This document shows, in pieces, positions 8,290 through 15,233 of a DNA stretch of 16,840 bases (the first letter of the stretch is position 1; each line of letters starts with the position of its first letter). The stretch covers positions 1 to 16,840 of the forward strand of contig PMZS01000168.1 in assembly GCA_003170115.1 (NCBI GenBank), in the 5' to 3' direction. The DNA is from Spirochaetaceae bacterium. GTDB lineage: Bacteria; Spirochaetota; Spirochaetia; SZUA-6; Fen-1364. A program made the position numbers and the translations under genes. A model generated the notes under the pieces. That model was not told where the DNA came from, did no database searches, and saw only the letters and a program-made list of their open reading frames with translations.

Positions 8290-8325
8290 GTGAGCACGTT
8301 CAGACATGCTTCTGGGCGTGCTCAC
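8290..8325. terminator. Hairpin between convergent genes, possible bidirectional terminator
   Basis: GTGAGCACG (8290-8298) pairs perfectly with CGTGCTCAC (8317-8325), and an inner CAGA/TCTG pair extends the stem. It sits between the stop of the barrel-protein gene (8247) and the stop of the aminotransferase gene (8335), where transcription from both sides should end. There is no T-run on either strand, so termination is an inference from position and stem strength. Confidence 0.5.
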
Positions 8326-8334
8326 TTCGGACCG

Positions 8335-9660
8335 CTACTTGACGAGGGTGTCCGTCCAGTCCAGGCCCTTCTCTATTACCGCGACCATCTCGTCTATCTG
8401 CCTGCGCGTGATCGTGAGCGGCGGCGAGATGAATATGTAGTCCCAGTTGCTGTACAGGTACAGCCCGTTGTCCATGAATATCTTGCTGAGCTGCGCCGAG
8501 ATGTTCCGTATCGAGTCATTGTAGCCGGCGATGGGTGCCTTGGTCTTCCTGTCAGCCACAAGCTCGATGCAGGCCCAGAGGCCTTTGCACCGGGTGTCGC
8601 CCACCGACGGGTGTTTTCCCTCCAGCGCCTTGAGCTTGCTGGCAAGGTACTCGCCGTCCTTCGCCGCTTTCTCGATGAGGTTTTCCTTCTTGTAAACCTC
8701 GATGTTCGCGATGCCGCACGCGCACGCCAGGGCATGCCCGCAGTAGGTGAGGCCAGAGGTGAACTTACGCTCCTGGAAATAATCCCAGATCTTCCTGCTC
8801 CAGATCGTGGCGCCCAGCTGCACGTAGCCGGACGTGATGCCTTTCGCCGTTGAGATGATATCCGGCACGATATCGAAGTGCTCGATGCCGAACCACGTGC
8901 CCGCCCTGCCCCACGCCGCCATGACCTCGTCAGAGATGAGCAGGATCCCGTTCTCGTCACAGAGCTGGCGCAGGCCCTTCATATAGCTCTTCGGCGGGAT
9001 GATGATGCCGTTGGTGCCGACGATCGGCTCCACGATGATCGCGGCGACCGATTTCGGGTTGTCGTACATGAGCTGCTCTTTGAGAACCGCGAGGGTCCTC
9101 TGCCCGCACTCCTCGGGGTCCGTGGTGCCGAAGGCGCACCGGTACGGGTAGGGCCCGAAAAAGTGCACGACGCCCGGGATGCCCGGCTCGGCCGGCCAGC
9201 GGCGGGGATCTCCCGTGAGGGTGATTGCGCCGGCCGTGGCGCCGTGGTAGCTCTTCCAGGCCGCGTAGACCTTCTGTCGGCCGGTGAACCATCGGGCCGA
9301 CTTGATTGCGTTCTCATTCGCCTCCGCTCCGCCGTTGGTGAAGAGCACGTAGTCCAGGTCTCCCGGGGTCACCTCCGCCACCATGGAGGCGAGTTTCGCC
9401 TTGGCCTCGGTGCCGAAGCCCGGGGAAACAAAGCAGAGCTTTTCCATCTGCGCCCTCATGGCGTCCAGCACGTGGCGATTGCCGTGCCCGAGATTGATGT
9501 TCAGGAGTCCAGAACACCCGTCGACGATCTTCCTGCCGTCGGTATCGTACATGTAGATGCCCTCGGCATGGTCAATGACCGTGGGCTTCCATCCGCCCTG
9601 CTGCTTCCAGCTGTAGATCACGTGCTCCCGGTCGAGGGTTTGCAGTTCCTGGGTGTTCAT
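8335..9660 (-). CDS. Class III (omega) aminotransferase, probable beta-alanine:pyruvate type
   Basis: A PLP enzyme of 441 residues, the usual length for class III transaminases. Visible are GLLNINLGHGN (51-61), FTNGGAEANENAIK (107-120, phosphate binding), SYHGATAGA (137-145), IIVEPIVGTNGII (208-220), ISDEV with cofactor Asp244, and STAKGITSGY with the Schiff-base Lys273. As the last gene of the pyrimidine operon it would transaminate beta-alanine (from uracil) or beta-aminoisobutyrate (from thymine) to the semialdehyde. Taurine:pyruvate and related amine transaminases look similar, so the substrate comes from context. Its ATG overlaps the TGA of the upstream amidohydrolase (ATGA), with AAGGAG five bases before the start, so translation is probably coupled. 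No semialdehyde dehydrogenase is present in the window. Confidence 0.9.
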   Translation of the reverse strand: MNTQELQTLDREHVIYSWKQQGGWKPTVIDHAEGIYMYDTDGRKIVDGCSGLLNINLGHGNRHVLDAMRAQMEKLCFVSPGFGTEAKAKLASMVAEVTPGDLDYVLFTNGGAEANENAIKSARWFTGRQKVYAAWKSYHGATAGAITLTGDPRRWPAEPGIPGVVHFFGPYPYRCAFGTTDPEECGQRTLAVLKEQLMYDNPKSVAAIIVEPIVGTNGIIIPPKSYMKGLRQLCDENGILLISDEVMAAWGRAGTWFGIEHFDIVPDIISTAKGITSGYVQLGATIWSRKIWDYFQERKFTSGLTYCGHALACACGIANIEVYKKENLIEKAAKDGEYLASKLKALEGKHPSVGDTRCKGLWACIELVADRKTKAPIAGYNDSIRNISAQLSKIFMDNGLYLYSNWDYIFISPPLTITRRQIDEMVAVIEKGLDWTDTLVK

Positions 9661-10910
9661 CTCTTCTCCTTGTTCTCGCTGGCAGTCTTCAGAAGGCAGT
9701 GCAGGAGCACGTTCGCTCCCGATTCGCAGTCTTCCCAGGCGGTGTTTTCCACCTCCACGTGGCTGCGCCCGCCGATGCTCGGCACGAAAATCATGGCGGT
9801 CGGGCAGACCTGGTTCATGTAGCTTGCGTCATGGCCCGCCCCGCTCACCATGTGGAGGTGGGAATACCCCAATTCTTTTGCCGTGTCCAGCACCCTCTGC
9901 ACGAGCGTTTCGTTGAACGGCGCATGCGCGACGCGCCAGGTTTCTTCTATCTTCATGGGAGTTCCCCGCCGGCCGGCGATTTCGTGAAAATCCTTTTTCA
10001 AGAGCTCCCAGGCATCCAACGCATGCTCGTCGTCCCAGGACCTGATGTCCACGGTGAAGTGCACCTTGTCCGGGATGATGTTGCGGGAGTTGGGGTAGTT
10101 CTGGATCTCCCCGACCGTGGCGACCATGTTTCCCTGCATCCGGTCCGGCAGGGTGTTCACCGCAAGGATCATCTCGGCTGCCGCGCACAACGCATCGTGC
10201 CGCCCTTCCATTGGAGTCGGCCCGACCTGGTTCGCCTCTCCCTCGAGGTACACGTCGTACCAGTGCAGGCAGAGGATGCCTTTCGGCGCTCCGATCGTCT
10301 TTCCCTGGCGCTCGAGCATCGGGCCCTGCTCGATGTGGAACTCGTAGTACGCGTACGTCGGCCATTTCTTCGCGGGTACCGTGCCCTTGTAGCCGATCCG
10401 GACGAGCTCATCGCCCTGCTTCCTGCCCTCCTTGTCCTGCCGGGCATAGGCCCAGTCACGTTCCAGCGCCCCCGCCCAGACGCCGCTGGCGACCATGGCG
10501 GGAGCGAACCGCGAGCCTTCCTCGTTCGTCCAGTCGACGATGATGAGAGGCCTCTCGGTTTCCACCTTGTTCTCGTGAAGAGTCCGCATCACCTCCAGGG
10601 TTCCCATGACGCCGAGGATGCCGTCGAATCGACCTCCCCGTGGCTGGGAATCGACGTGTGAGCCGCTCATCACCGGAGAGAGGCGGTCATTCTTCCCTTT
10701 CCGTCGGCCGAATATGGTGCCCATTTCATCGATGGTCACCTCCAGGTCGATCTCCTTGAGCCATTTCACGAACAGGTCGCGCGCGCGCCGGTCCTCGTCC
10801 GAGAGAGAGAGGCGCTGGACACCCCCGGCCGGGGTGGCGCCGATCTTCGCCATTTCCTCCAGACTCGCACGCAGGCGTGCCCCGTTGATTCGCAGCTTCG
10901 ATGTGTCCAT
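9657..10910 (-). CDS. M20-family Zn-dependent N-carbamoyl-beta-alanine / N-carbamoyl-amino-acid amidohydrolase
   Basis: A metallohydrolase of the HyuC/allantoate amidohydrolase/yeast beta-alanine synthase group. It cleaves N-carbamoyl-amino acids to the amino acid, CO2 and ammonia; context points to N-carbamoyl-beta-alanine. Numbered from the ATG at 10910, the metal site is GSHVDSQPRGGRFDG (H85, D96), TNEEGSRF (E130, E131), FHIEQGP (H192) and GRSHVE (H384). The dimerisation domain sits between (about 205-320). An ATG at 10916 is also in frame, but GGGAGG touches it directly, while the ATG at 10910 has that site six bases upstream, so I prefer 10910 (417 residues). It lies 27 bases after the dihydropyrimidinase stop and overlaps the aminotransferase start by four bases. 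A second, unrelated enzyme for the same step is at 15234. Confidence 0.9.
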   Translation of the reverse strand: MDTSKLRINGARLRASLEEMAKIGATPAGGVQRLSLSDEDRRARDLFVKWLKEIDLEVTIDEMGTIFGRRKGKNDRLSPVMSGSHVDSQPRGGRFDGILGVMGTLEVMRTLHENKVETERPLIIVDWTNEEGSRFAPAMVASGVWAGALERDWAYARQDKEGRKQGDELVRIGYKGTVPAKKWPTYAYYEFHIEQGPMLERQGKTIGAPKGILCLHWYDVYLEGEANQVGPTPMEGRHDALCAAAEMILAVNTLPDRMQGNMVATVGEIQNYPNSRNIIPDKVHFTVDIRSWDDEHALDAWELLKKDFHEIAGRRGTPMKIEETWRVAHAPFNETLVQRVLDTAKELGYSHLHMVSGAGHDASYMNQVCPTAMIFVPSIGGRSHVEVENTAWEDCESGANVLLHCLLKTASENKEKR

Positions 10911-10937
10911 GAGCATCCTCCCTTGGCGTGCAGCTTC

Positions 10938-12329
10938 CTAGAACGCGGCCAGCGGCACCCTCTTCACGAAACGGCCCGCTCCGGCGGCGCCGACGAACTT
11001 CATCTGGTCCCCGCTCCACTCCGCGACTTTCTTCCCCCGGGAGTACACGATCTGAGGCATGCCCGTCATCTCCCATCCCTCCCAGGGCGTATAGTCGACG
11101 TTCTGGTGGAGTCTCTTCTGGGTGATGGTGAACTTCCTCTTCGGGTCGAAGACCACCAGGTCCGCATCCTTGCCCGCGGCAACGGCTCCCTTGTTCGAGA
11201 GGCCGAACATGCGCGCGGTGCCGGTGGAAATGACATCAACCATGCGCTCAAGGGTGATCCTGCCCTTCACGACTCCCTCGGTGTGCATGAGCATGAGCAT
11301 CGTCTCGATGCCGGGAGCGCCGTTGGGGATGACCTTGTAGTCCGCTTTGCCGTTCATGTCCTTCTGGCCCTTGAAGTTGAACGGGCAGTGGTCGGTTCCT
11401 ACCGTCTGCACGTCCCCGTCACGCAGGCCCAGCCACATCTCGTCCAGGCTCTCCTGGGGCCGAAGGGGGGGCGACATCACGTACTTTGCGCCGTTCCAGT
11501 CGGGCTCATTGTAGCGGTCCTCGGTCAGCGTGAGATACTGCGGGCAGGTTTCCGCCTGAATCCTGAGGCCTCGATCCCTGGCCTGCCTGACTTTCCACAG
11601 GCCCCGGCTGGACGAGAGATGAACTATATAGATCCTGCTGCCGGTGAACTCGACGGCCTTCGTGCACCGGTCCACCGCTTCTTCTTCCGCGAGTATCGCA
11701 TGCGCCTTCGCGTGCTGCATCGGTCCCAGTTTGCCAGTGGCGGCAAATTGCTCATTCAACCTGCGGATCATGTCGAAGCTCTCCGCGTGAACCTGCACGA
11801 GGCCGCCGTGCGTCTTGGTCTCTTCCAGCAGCCGGATCATCGCGTAGTCGTCCACCCGGAAATCGTAGAACAGGAAGATCTTGAAGCTCGGCGTTCCGTA
11901 CTCGTGGATGGCCTTCTTCACCTCGTCGATGACGTCCGGCCGTGCGTCCGTCACCCCTGGATGGATGCTGTAGTCCACCACTGTCTTGCCGTCGGCCTTG
12001 CCCTTCTGTCTGTCCACCGCATCCTTCAGGGATTCTCCCTTGCCCTGGAGGCTGAAATCCACGATGCAGGTCGTTCCGCCGCACGCGGCGGCGATGGAGC
12101 CCGTCTTCCAGTCGTCCGACGAGGTAGTGCCCATGAAAGGCATGTCGATATGGGTATGAGGATCGATCGCCCCGGGCAGGATGTACTTTCCGGTCGCATC
12201 GACCGTCTCATCGGCTTTCATCGCGAGGCCGGAGCCCACCGCCTTGATGATGTCCCCGTCAGCGAACACGTCCGCGACGTATGATCCGGTGGCCGTGACG
12301 ACGAGCCCGTTCTTCAGCAGCACGCTCAT
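10938..12329 (-). CDS. hydA: Dihydropyrimidinase (D-hydantoinase family)
   Basis: Cyclic amidohydrolase that opens 5,6-dihydrouracil or dihydrothymine to the N-carbamoyl-beta-amino acid. At 463 residues it has the full family length. The binuclear zinc site is complete: H58 and H60 in DPHTHID, the carboxylated Lys150 in SFKIFLFYD, H181 in VHAES, H237 in YIVHLSS and D313 in GTDHCPF. Substrate-binding NGAPGIE (336-342) is also present. The C-terminal GKDADLVVFDP is typical of the amidohydrolase family. The ATG at 12329 has AAGGAGG upstream with good spacing. It follows preA by 12 bases. In this operon the substrate is almost certainly the PreTA product; activity on hydantoins is common in the family but not implied here. 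Confidence 0.95.
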   Translation of the reverse strand: MSVLLKNGLVVTATGSYVADVFADGDIIKAVGSGLAMKADETVDATGKYILPGAIDPHTHIDMPFMGTTSSDDWKTGSIAAACGGTTCIVDFSLQGKGESLKDAVDRQKGKADGKTVVDYSIHPGVTDARPDVIDEVKKAIHEYGTPSFKIFLFYDFRVDDYAMIRLLEETKTHGGLVQVHAESFDMIRRLNEQFAATGKLGPMQHAKAHAILAEEEAVDRCTKAVEFTGSRIYIVHLSSSRGLWKVRQARDRGLRIQAETCPQYLTLTEDRYNEPDWNGAKYVMSPPLRPQESLDEMWLGLRDGDVQTVGTDHCPFNFKGQKDMNGKADYKVIPNGAPGIETMLMLMHTEGVVKGRITLERMVDVISTGTARMFGLSNKGAVAAGKDADLVVFDPKRKFTITQKRLHQNVDYTPWEGWEMTGMPQIVYSRGKKVAEWSGDQMKFVGAAGAGRFVKRVPLAAF

Positions 12330-12341
12330 TTCTTTCCTCCT

Positions 12342-13682
12342 TCAGGTCAAAGGCATGTTGGGGATCTTCACCTGGCGCTCCATGGCCTTGTCCATGATCC
12401 CGGTCGGGCGCCGAGCCCAGCCCTTTGGCATTTCCTTGTGCGTGATGAGCCCCGGCACGGGGCAGATGAAGCTGCAGATCATGCAGCTGAGGCACTTGTC
12501 TTCCACCAGCTTCGGCCGGCGCGACGCCTCGTCCCATTCCAGCGCCTGTCCGCCGGCATCCCGGCAGACGATGTAGCATTGGCCGCAGCCGACGCACCGA
12601 TCCATGTCGTACGCCGCGACTCCCTGGCGCTCCAGGTCGAAGTGATCGGTTGACTTGAGGTTGGGAAGGGCCTTCCCGATCAGGTCCTCCGCCCTGGTGA
12701 TTCCCCGGGCGCTCATGTAATCGCTCAGGCCCTCGATCATGTCCGCCACGATGCGGTAGCCGTACTTGATAATGCCGGTGGTCACCTGCACCGTGGTGGC
12801 GCCCACCAGGAGGTATTCCAGCGCATCGATCCACGTCTCGATGCCGCCCATGGCCGAGAGAGGGAGACCGAGCTCGGCGCACTGGGCCATCTCCGCGATG
12901 AAGTGCAGCGCGATGGGTTTGATGGCCGACCCGGAATACCCGCTCATAGCGCCCACACCGAAGACGTTCGGCTTGGCCACCCAGTCTCCCAGTCCGATCT
13001 CGGAGATGGCCCTGAACGTGTTCACCGCCGAGATCCCGTCCGCGCCCCCCTTCTTCGCGAACAGTGCGGGCTCGGTCATGTCGGTGATGTTCGGCGTCAT
13101 CTTTGCGAGCACGGGAATGCTCACCGCGTGTTTCACCGTTGCCGTGAACTTCTCCAGCAGGTGGACTGCCTGTCCCACCTTGTGTCCCGAGCCTTCCACG
13201 GTCATGTGCGGGCATGAGAAGTTCAGCTCCAGCATGTCAGCGCCATTGTCCGCGGCGGCCTTCGCGAGATACGCCCACTCGTTGTTCGAAAAGCCCATGA
13301 TGCTGGCAATGATCGGGTGGGAGGGGTATTTTTTCTTGAGGTACAGGAAATCCGCGAGGTTGTCCTTCAGCGGCCGGTCGGATATCTGCTCGACGTTCTG
13401 CAGGCCGACCAGCTGCTTGGCCTCGTAGTGGTAGGCGTTCATGCGGGGGGACGGATGGATGATGGGGATCCGGTCGGAGTTCAGGGTCTTGTAGCAGACC
13501 CCGCCCCATCCCTGCTCGAATGCCATCTCCACCATCTCCGCGCTGTTGGAAACCGGCGAGGAGGAAAGGAGAAAGGGGTTGGGGAACTTCACGCCGCAGA
13601 AGCTCACGGAAAGATCGATCGCGCCGCCGGAGGCGGATTTGGCGCCGCCGAAGGCGGATTTTAAACCGGTGTCTTTTGCCAT
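12342..13682 (-). CDS. preA: NAD-dependent dihydropyrimidine dehydrogenase, subunit PreA
   Basis: FMN-containing catalytic subunit that reduces uracil or thymine. Residues about 22-330 form a dihydroorotate-dehydrogenase-like barrel with FCGVKFPNPFLLSSSP, SIMGFSNNEW, LNFSCPHM, LAKMTPNITDM, SGYSGSAIKPIALHF, AMGGIETW and VQVTTGI. The C-terminal ferredoxin domain has two 4Fe-4S motifs: C363, C366, C369, C373 and C397, C400, C403, C407. It lacks the N-terminal flavin/NADPH half of animal DPD, which is the separate PreT next door. The loop that in human DPD carries catalytic Cys671 (ACGQ) reads KVGQ here, with Val169 at that place. The frame is open upstream to 13937, but the ATG at 13682 is chosen for its GAAGGAGG site; that extension lies within preT. 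The N-terminus carries a seven-residue repeat, KSAFGGA-KSASGGA. It starts 14 bases after the preT stop. Confidence 0.95.
   Translation of the reverse strand: MAKDTGLKSAFGGAKSASGGAIDLSVSFCGVKFPNPFLLSSSPVSNSAEMVEMAFEQGWGGVCYKTLNSDRIPIIHPSPRMNAYHYEAKQLVGLQNVEQISDRPLKDNLADFLYLKKKYPSHPIIASIMGFSNNEWAYLAKAAADNGADMLELNFSCPHMTVEGSGHKVGQAVHLLEKFTATVKHAVSIPVLAKMTPNITDMTEPALFAKKGGADGISAVNTFRAISEIGLGDWVAKPNVFGVGAMSGYSGSAIKPIALHFIAEMAQCAELGLPLSAMGGIETWIDALEYLLVGATTVQVTTGIIKYGYRIVADMIEGLSDYMSARGITRAEDLIGKALPNLKSTDHFDLERQGVAAYDMDRCVGCGQCYIVCRDAGGQALEWDEASRRPKLVEDKCLSCMICSFICPVPGLITHKEMPKGWARRPTGIMDKAMERQVKIPNMPLT
13621..13662 (-). repeat. Short 21-base tandem repeat inside the preA 5' end
   Basis: Two adjacent 21-base units (13621-13641 and 13642-13662) match at 19 of 21 positions. 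They encode KSAFGGA and KSASGGA, residues 8-21 of PreA, before the conserved barrel begins. The repeat keeps the frame and adds a Gly/Ala/Ser-rich N-terminal tail. Confidence 0.75.
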
Positions 13683-13696
13683 TGCCGTGCCCTCCT

Positions 13697-15013
13697 TCAA
13701 TCCAGCGCCGCCCGGATTGCCCGGGCCGCACGCTTGCCGTCCTGCACCGCTTCGACGACGAGGCCGGCGCCCCGCGTGATGTCTCCCCCGGCGAACACGA
13801 ATGCCGTCGAGGTCTTCCTGGTCGTCTCGTCCGTGACGACGAGCCCGGCCTTGTCCGTTTTCACGAGCGCCGACCAGTCGGCCGTATCCGGCCTGTTGCC
13901 GATGGCCTCTATTGCGAGCTGGGCCTCCAGAGTCCACTCGGATCCTTTGACCGTTTCCGGTTTCCGCCGGCCGGATGCATCCGGTTCCCCGAGCCTGGTT
14001 CGGACGAGCTTCACGCCCGTGAGAGAGTCTTTTCCATCTACCGCGTATCCCAGGGGTTGATTCAGCATGAGAAAGTGCACGCCGAGCCGCAGCGCGGCGA
14101 GGCGCTCATCCTCCTCTGCGGGCATCTGGGCAAACGACCTGCGGTATACCAGGTAGGCGTCCCGCGCGCCGAGCTTCGCCGCCGATTCCACGCAGTCCAT
14201 GGCGACGCTGCCGCCTCCGATGACAGCGACGACCTTGCCTTCGACCTGGTGTCCAATCCCGGCGAAGGGCTCCTCTCTCATGAGGGCGAGAAACTCCACG
14301 GAGGTGAGGACGCCCTTTACCTTCTCCCCGCCGGGCATCCGTTCTGCTTCCCAGAGGCCGGGGCCGAGGAACACTGCCTTGAACCCCTGCTGCAGAAGTT
14401 TCCGTGCTCCCGTGCTCCCCTCGATGCGGGTGCCGCAGGCGAACTCGACCCCGAGGTGCGCAAGGTCTGCCATTTCATGGGAGAGGAAGGCCTTGTCGAA
14501 CCTGTATGCCGGCACCCCGTAGCGGATGACTCCGCCCGGCTCCGCGCGTTCTTCATACACGGTGACGGCGAACCCTTCACGTGCAAGCTCTGCCGCGCAG
14601 GAGAGCCCCGCGGGGCCCGATCCGACGACAGCGACCTTCCCGCGGTTTCTCACCGGCACCGAAAAGGGCTGGAACCCGATCTTCCACCCGTGCTCGACCA
14701 GGGCGCGCTGGATCTTCCCGATCTCCACCGGCCGGCTGATGCCAGTGGCGCTGCACTCCTTCTCGCAGAGACGCGGCGTCGGGCAGAGCACGCCGCAGGC
14801 GCCGCCGAGGATGTTGTTGCTCTTGATCGTGCGGATCGCCCCTGTAACGTTGTGAAGGCGAAGCTTGCGGATGAAGGCACCGGGGTCCGTCTCCGCAGGG
14901 CAGCCCTTGGAGCACGGGGGATCGAGGCAGAGAAGGCACCGGTCTGCTTCGGCGATCGCCTGGGCGAAGTCGAATCCCTTTGTCATCGTCTGGAAGAGCG
15001 CGGCGTTGCTCAT
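13697..15013 (-). CDS. preT: NAD-dependent dihydropyrimidine dehydrogenase, subunit PreT
   Basis: Electron-input subunit equivalent to the N-terminal half of animal DPD and to GltD-type flavoproteins; it passes electrons from NAD(P)H through FAD and Fe-S clusters to PreA. The N-terminal Fe-S domain has C26, C29, C34 and C38, then C77, C83 and C87. Gln102 in IGKIQ aligns with human DPD Gln156, the unusual Gln ligand of the second cluster, so both clusters look intact. FAD binding is at VVGSGPAGLSCA (130-141) and NAD(P) binding at VIGGGSVAMDC (264-274). GNRPDT and the C-terminal FAGGDITRGAGLVVEAVQDGKRAA complete the FAD site. At 438 residues it has the normal length. ATG at 15013 with AGAAGGAGG seven bases upstream. 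It is the first gene of a five-gene operon read from the divergent promoter at 15118-15146. Confidence 0.95.
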   Translation of the reverse strand: MSNAALFQTMTKGFDFAQAIAEADRCLLCLDPPCSKGCPAETDPGAFIRKLRLHNVTGAIRTIKSNNILGGACGVLCPTPRLCEKECSATGISRPVEIGKIQRALVEHGWKIGFQPFSVPVRNRGKVAVVGSGPAGLSCAAELAREGFAVTVYEERAEPGGVIRYGVPAYRFDKAFLSHEMADLAHLGVEFACGTRIEGSTGARKLLQQGFKAVFLGPGLWEAERMPGGEKVKGVLTSVEFLALMREEPFAGIGHQVEGKVVAVIGGGSVAMDCVESAAKLGARDAYLVYRRSFAQMPAEEDERLAALRLGVHFLMLNQPLGYAVDGKDSLTGVKLVRTRLGEPDASGRRKPETVKGSEWTLEAQLAIEAIGNRPDTADWSALVKTDKAGLVVTDETTRKTSTAFVFAGGDITRGAGLVVEAVQDGKRAARAIRAALD

Positions 15014-15050
15014 GCGAGAGCCTCCTTCTGAAAAAAGCTTTCCCCTCGTG

Positions 15051-15082
15051 CCGGCGGATCGGGAAACACCTCGATCCTCCGG
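15051..15082 (-). promoter_or_regulatory. Hairpin in the preT leader
   Basis: GGATCG (15056-15061) pairs with CGATCC (15072-15077); after one mismatch CCGG/CCGG (15051-15054, 15079-15082) extends it to ten base pairs with a ten-base loop. On the transcript it lies about 30 bases after the likely start and about 38 before the preT ATG. A run of six T (15031-15036 complement) follows 14 bases later, too far for a standard terminator. It may be an attenuator, an mRNA stabiliser, or chance. Confidence 0.35.
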
Positions 15083-15117
15083 GGGATGGGGAGACTGCTC
15101 TCAGTGCGGAATACGGG

Positions 15118-15146
15118 ATTATAGGTGGTGCCGGAGCATTTGTAAA
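15118..15146 (-). promoter_or_regulatory. Sigma-70-type promoter for the preT operon
   Basis: On the minus strand the -35 box is TTTACA (15146-15141), the spacer is 17 bases and the -10 box is a perfect TATAAT (15123-15118). The expected start near 15111 leaves a leader of about 98 bases before preT. The -35 overlaps a palindrome at 15139-15150. Confidence 0.7.
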
Positions 15147-15150
15147 CAAA
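15139..15150. promoter_or_regulatory. Candidate operator palindrome and direct repeats between divergent promoters
   Basis: TTTGT-AA-ACAAA is an inverted repeat with perfect five-base arms covering the preT -35 box. Next to it the octamer ACAAAAAT occurs twice, at 15146-15153 and 15159-15166, 13 bases apart. The patch is very AT-rich in an otherwise GC-rich window. Position suggests a regulator site controlling both directions; no regulator gene is in the window, and a binding protein cannot be named. Confidence 0.4.
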
Positions 15151-15171
15151 AATCATTCACAAAAATTGCAT

Positions 15172-15199
15172 TTGACGATTTCCCCCAACGCCCTATAAT
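15172..15199 (+). promoter_or_regulatory. Sigma-70-type promoter for the beta-ureidopropionase-like gene
   Basis: TTGACG (15172-15177), a 16-base spacer and a perfect TATAAT (15194-15199). A start near 15206 gives a leader of about 28 bases with GAGGAG seven bases before the ATG at 15234. The two divergent -35 boxes are only 25 bases apart, so a single regulator could affect both. Confidence 0.75.
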
Positions 15200-15233
15200 C
15201 GACCCATCTTCAGCACCAGAGAGGAGTACGCGC

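Noticed and set aside
10923..12284. A 453-codon open frame on the plus strand opposite the dihydropyrimidinase gene
   Set aside because: It is an antisense shadow typical of GC-rich coding DNA; its translation is rich in Arg, His and Val with no domain, while the opposite strand has a complete hydantoinase active site.
13683..13937. N-terminal extension of PreA by 85 residues
   Set aside because: The extension lies in the coding region of preT in another frame and is Arg/Gly-rich; a strong ribosome site precedes the ATG at 13682.
13520..15031. A 503-codon open frame on the plus strand opposite preT and the preA start
   Set aside because: Low-complexity Arg/Pro-rich translation without motifs; the minus strand encodes PreT with all Fe-S and FAD motifs.
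14865..15233. N-terminal extension of the C-N hydrolase
   Set aside because: It would read through the antisense of preT and both promoters; the family N-terminus begins at the ATG at 15234.
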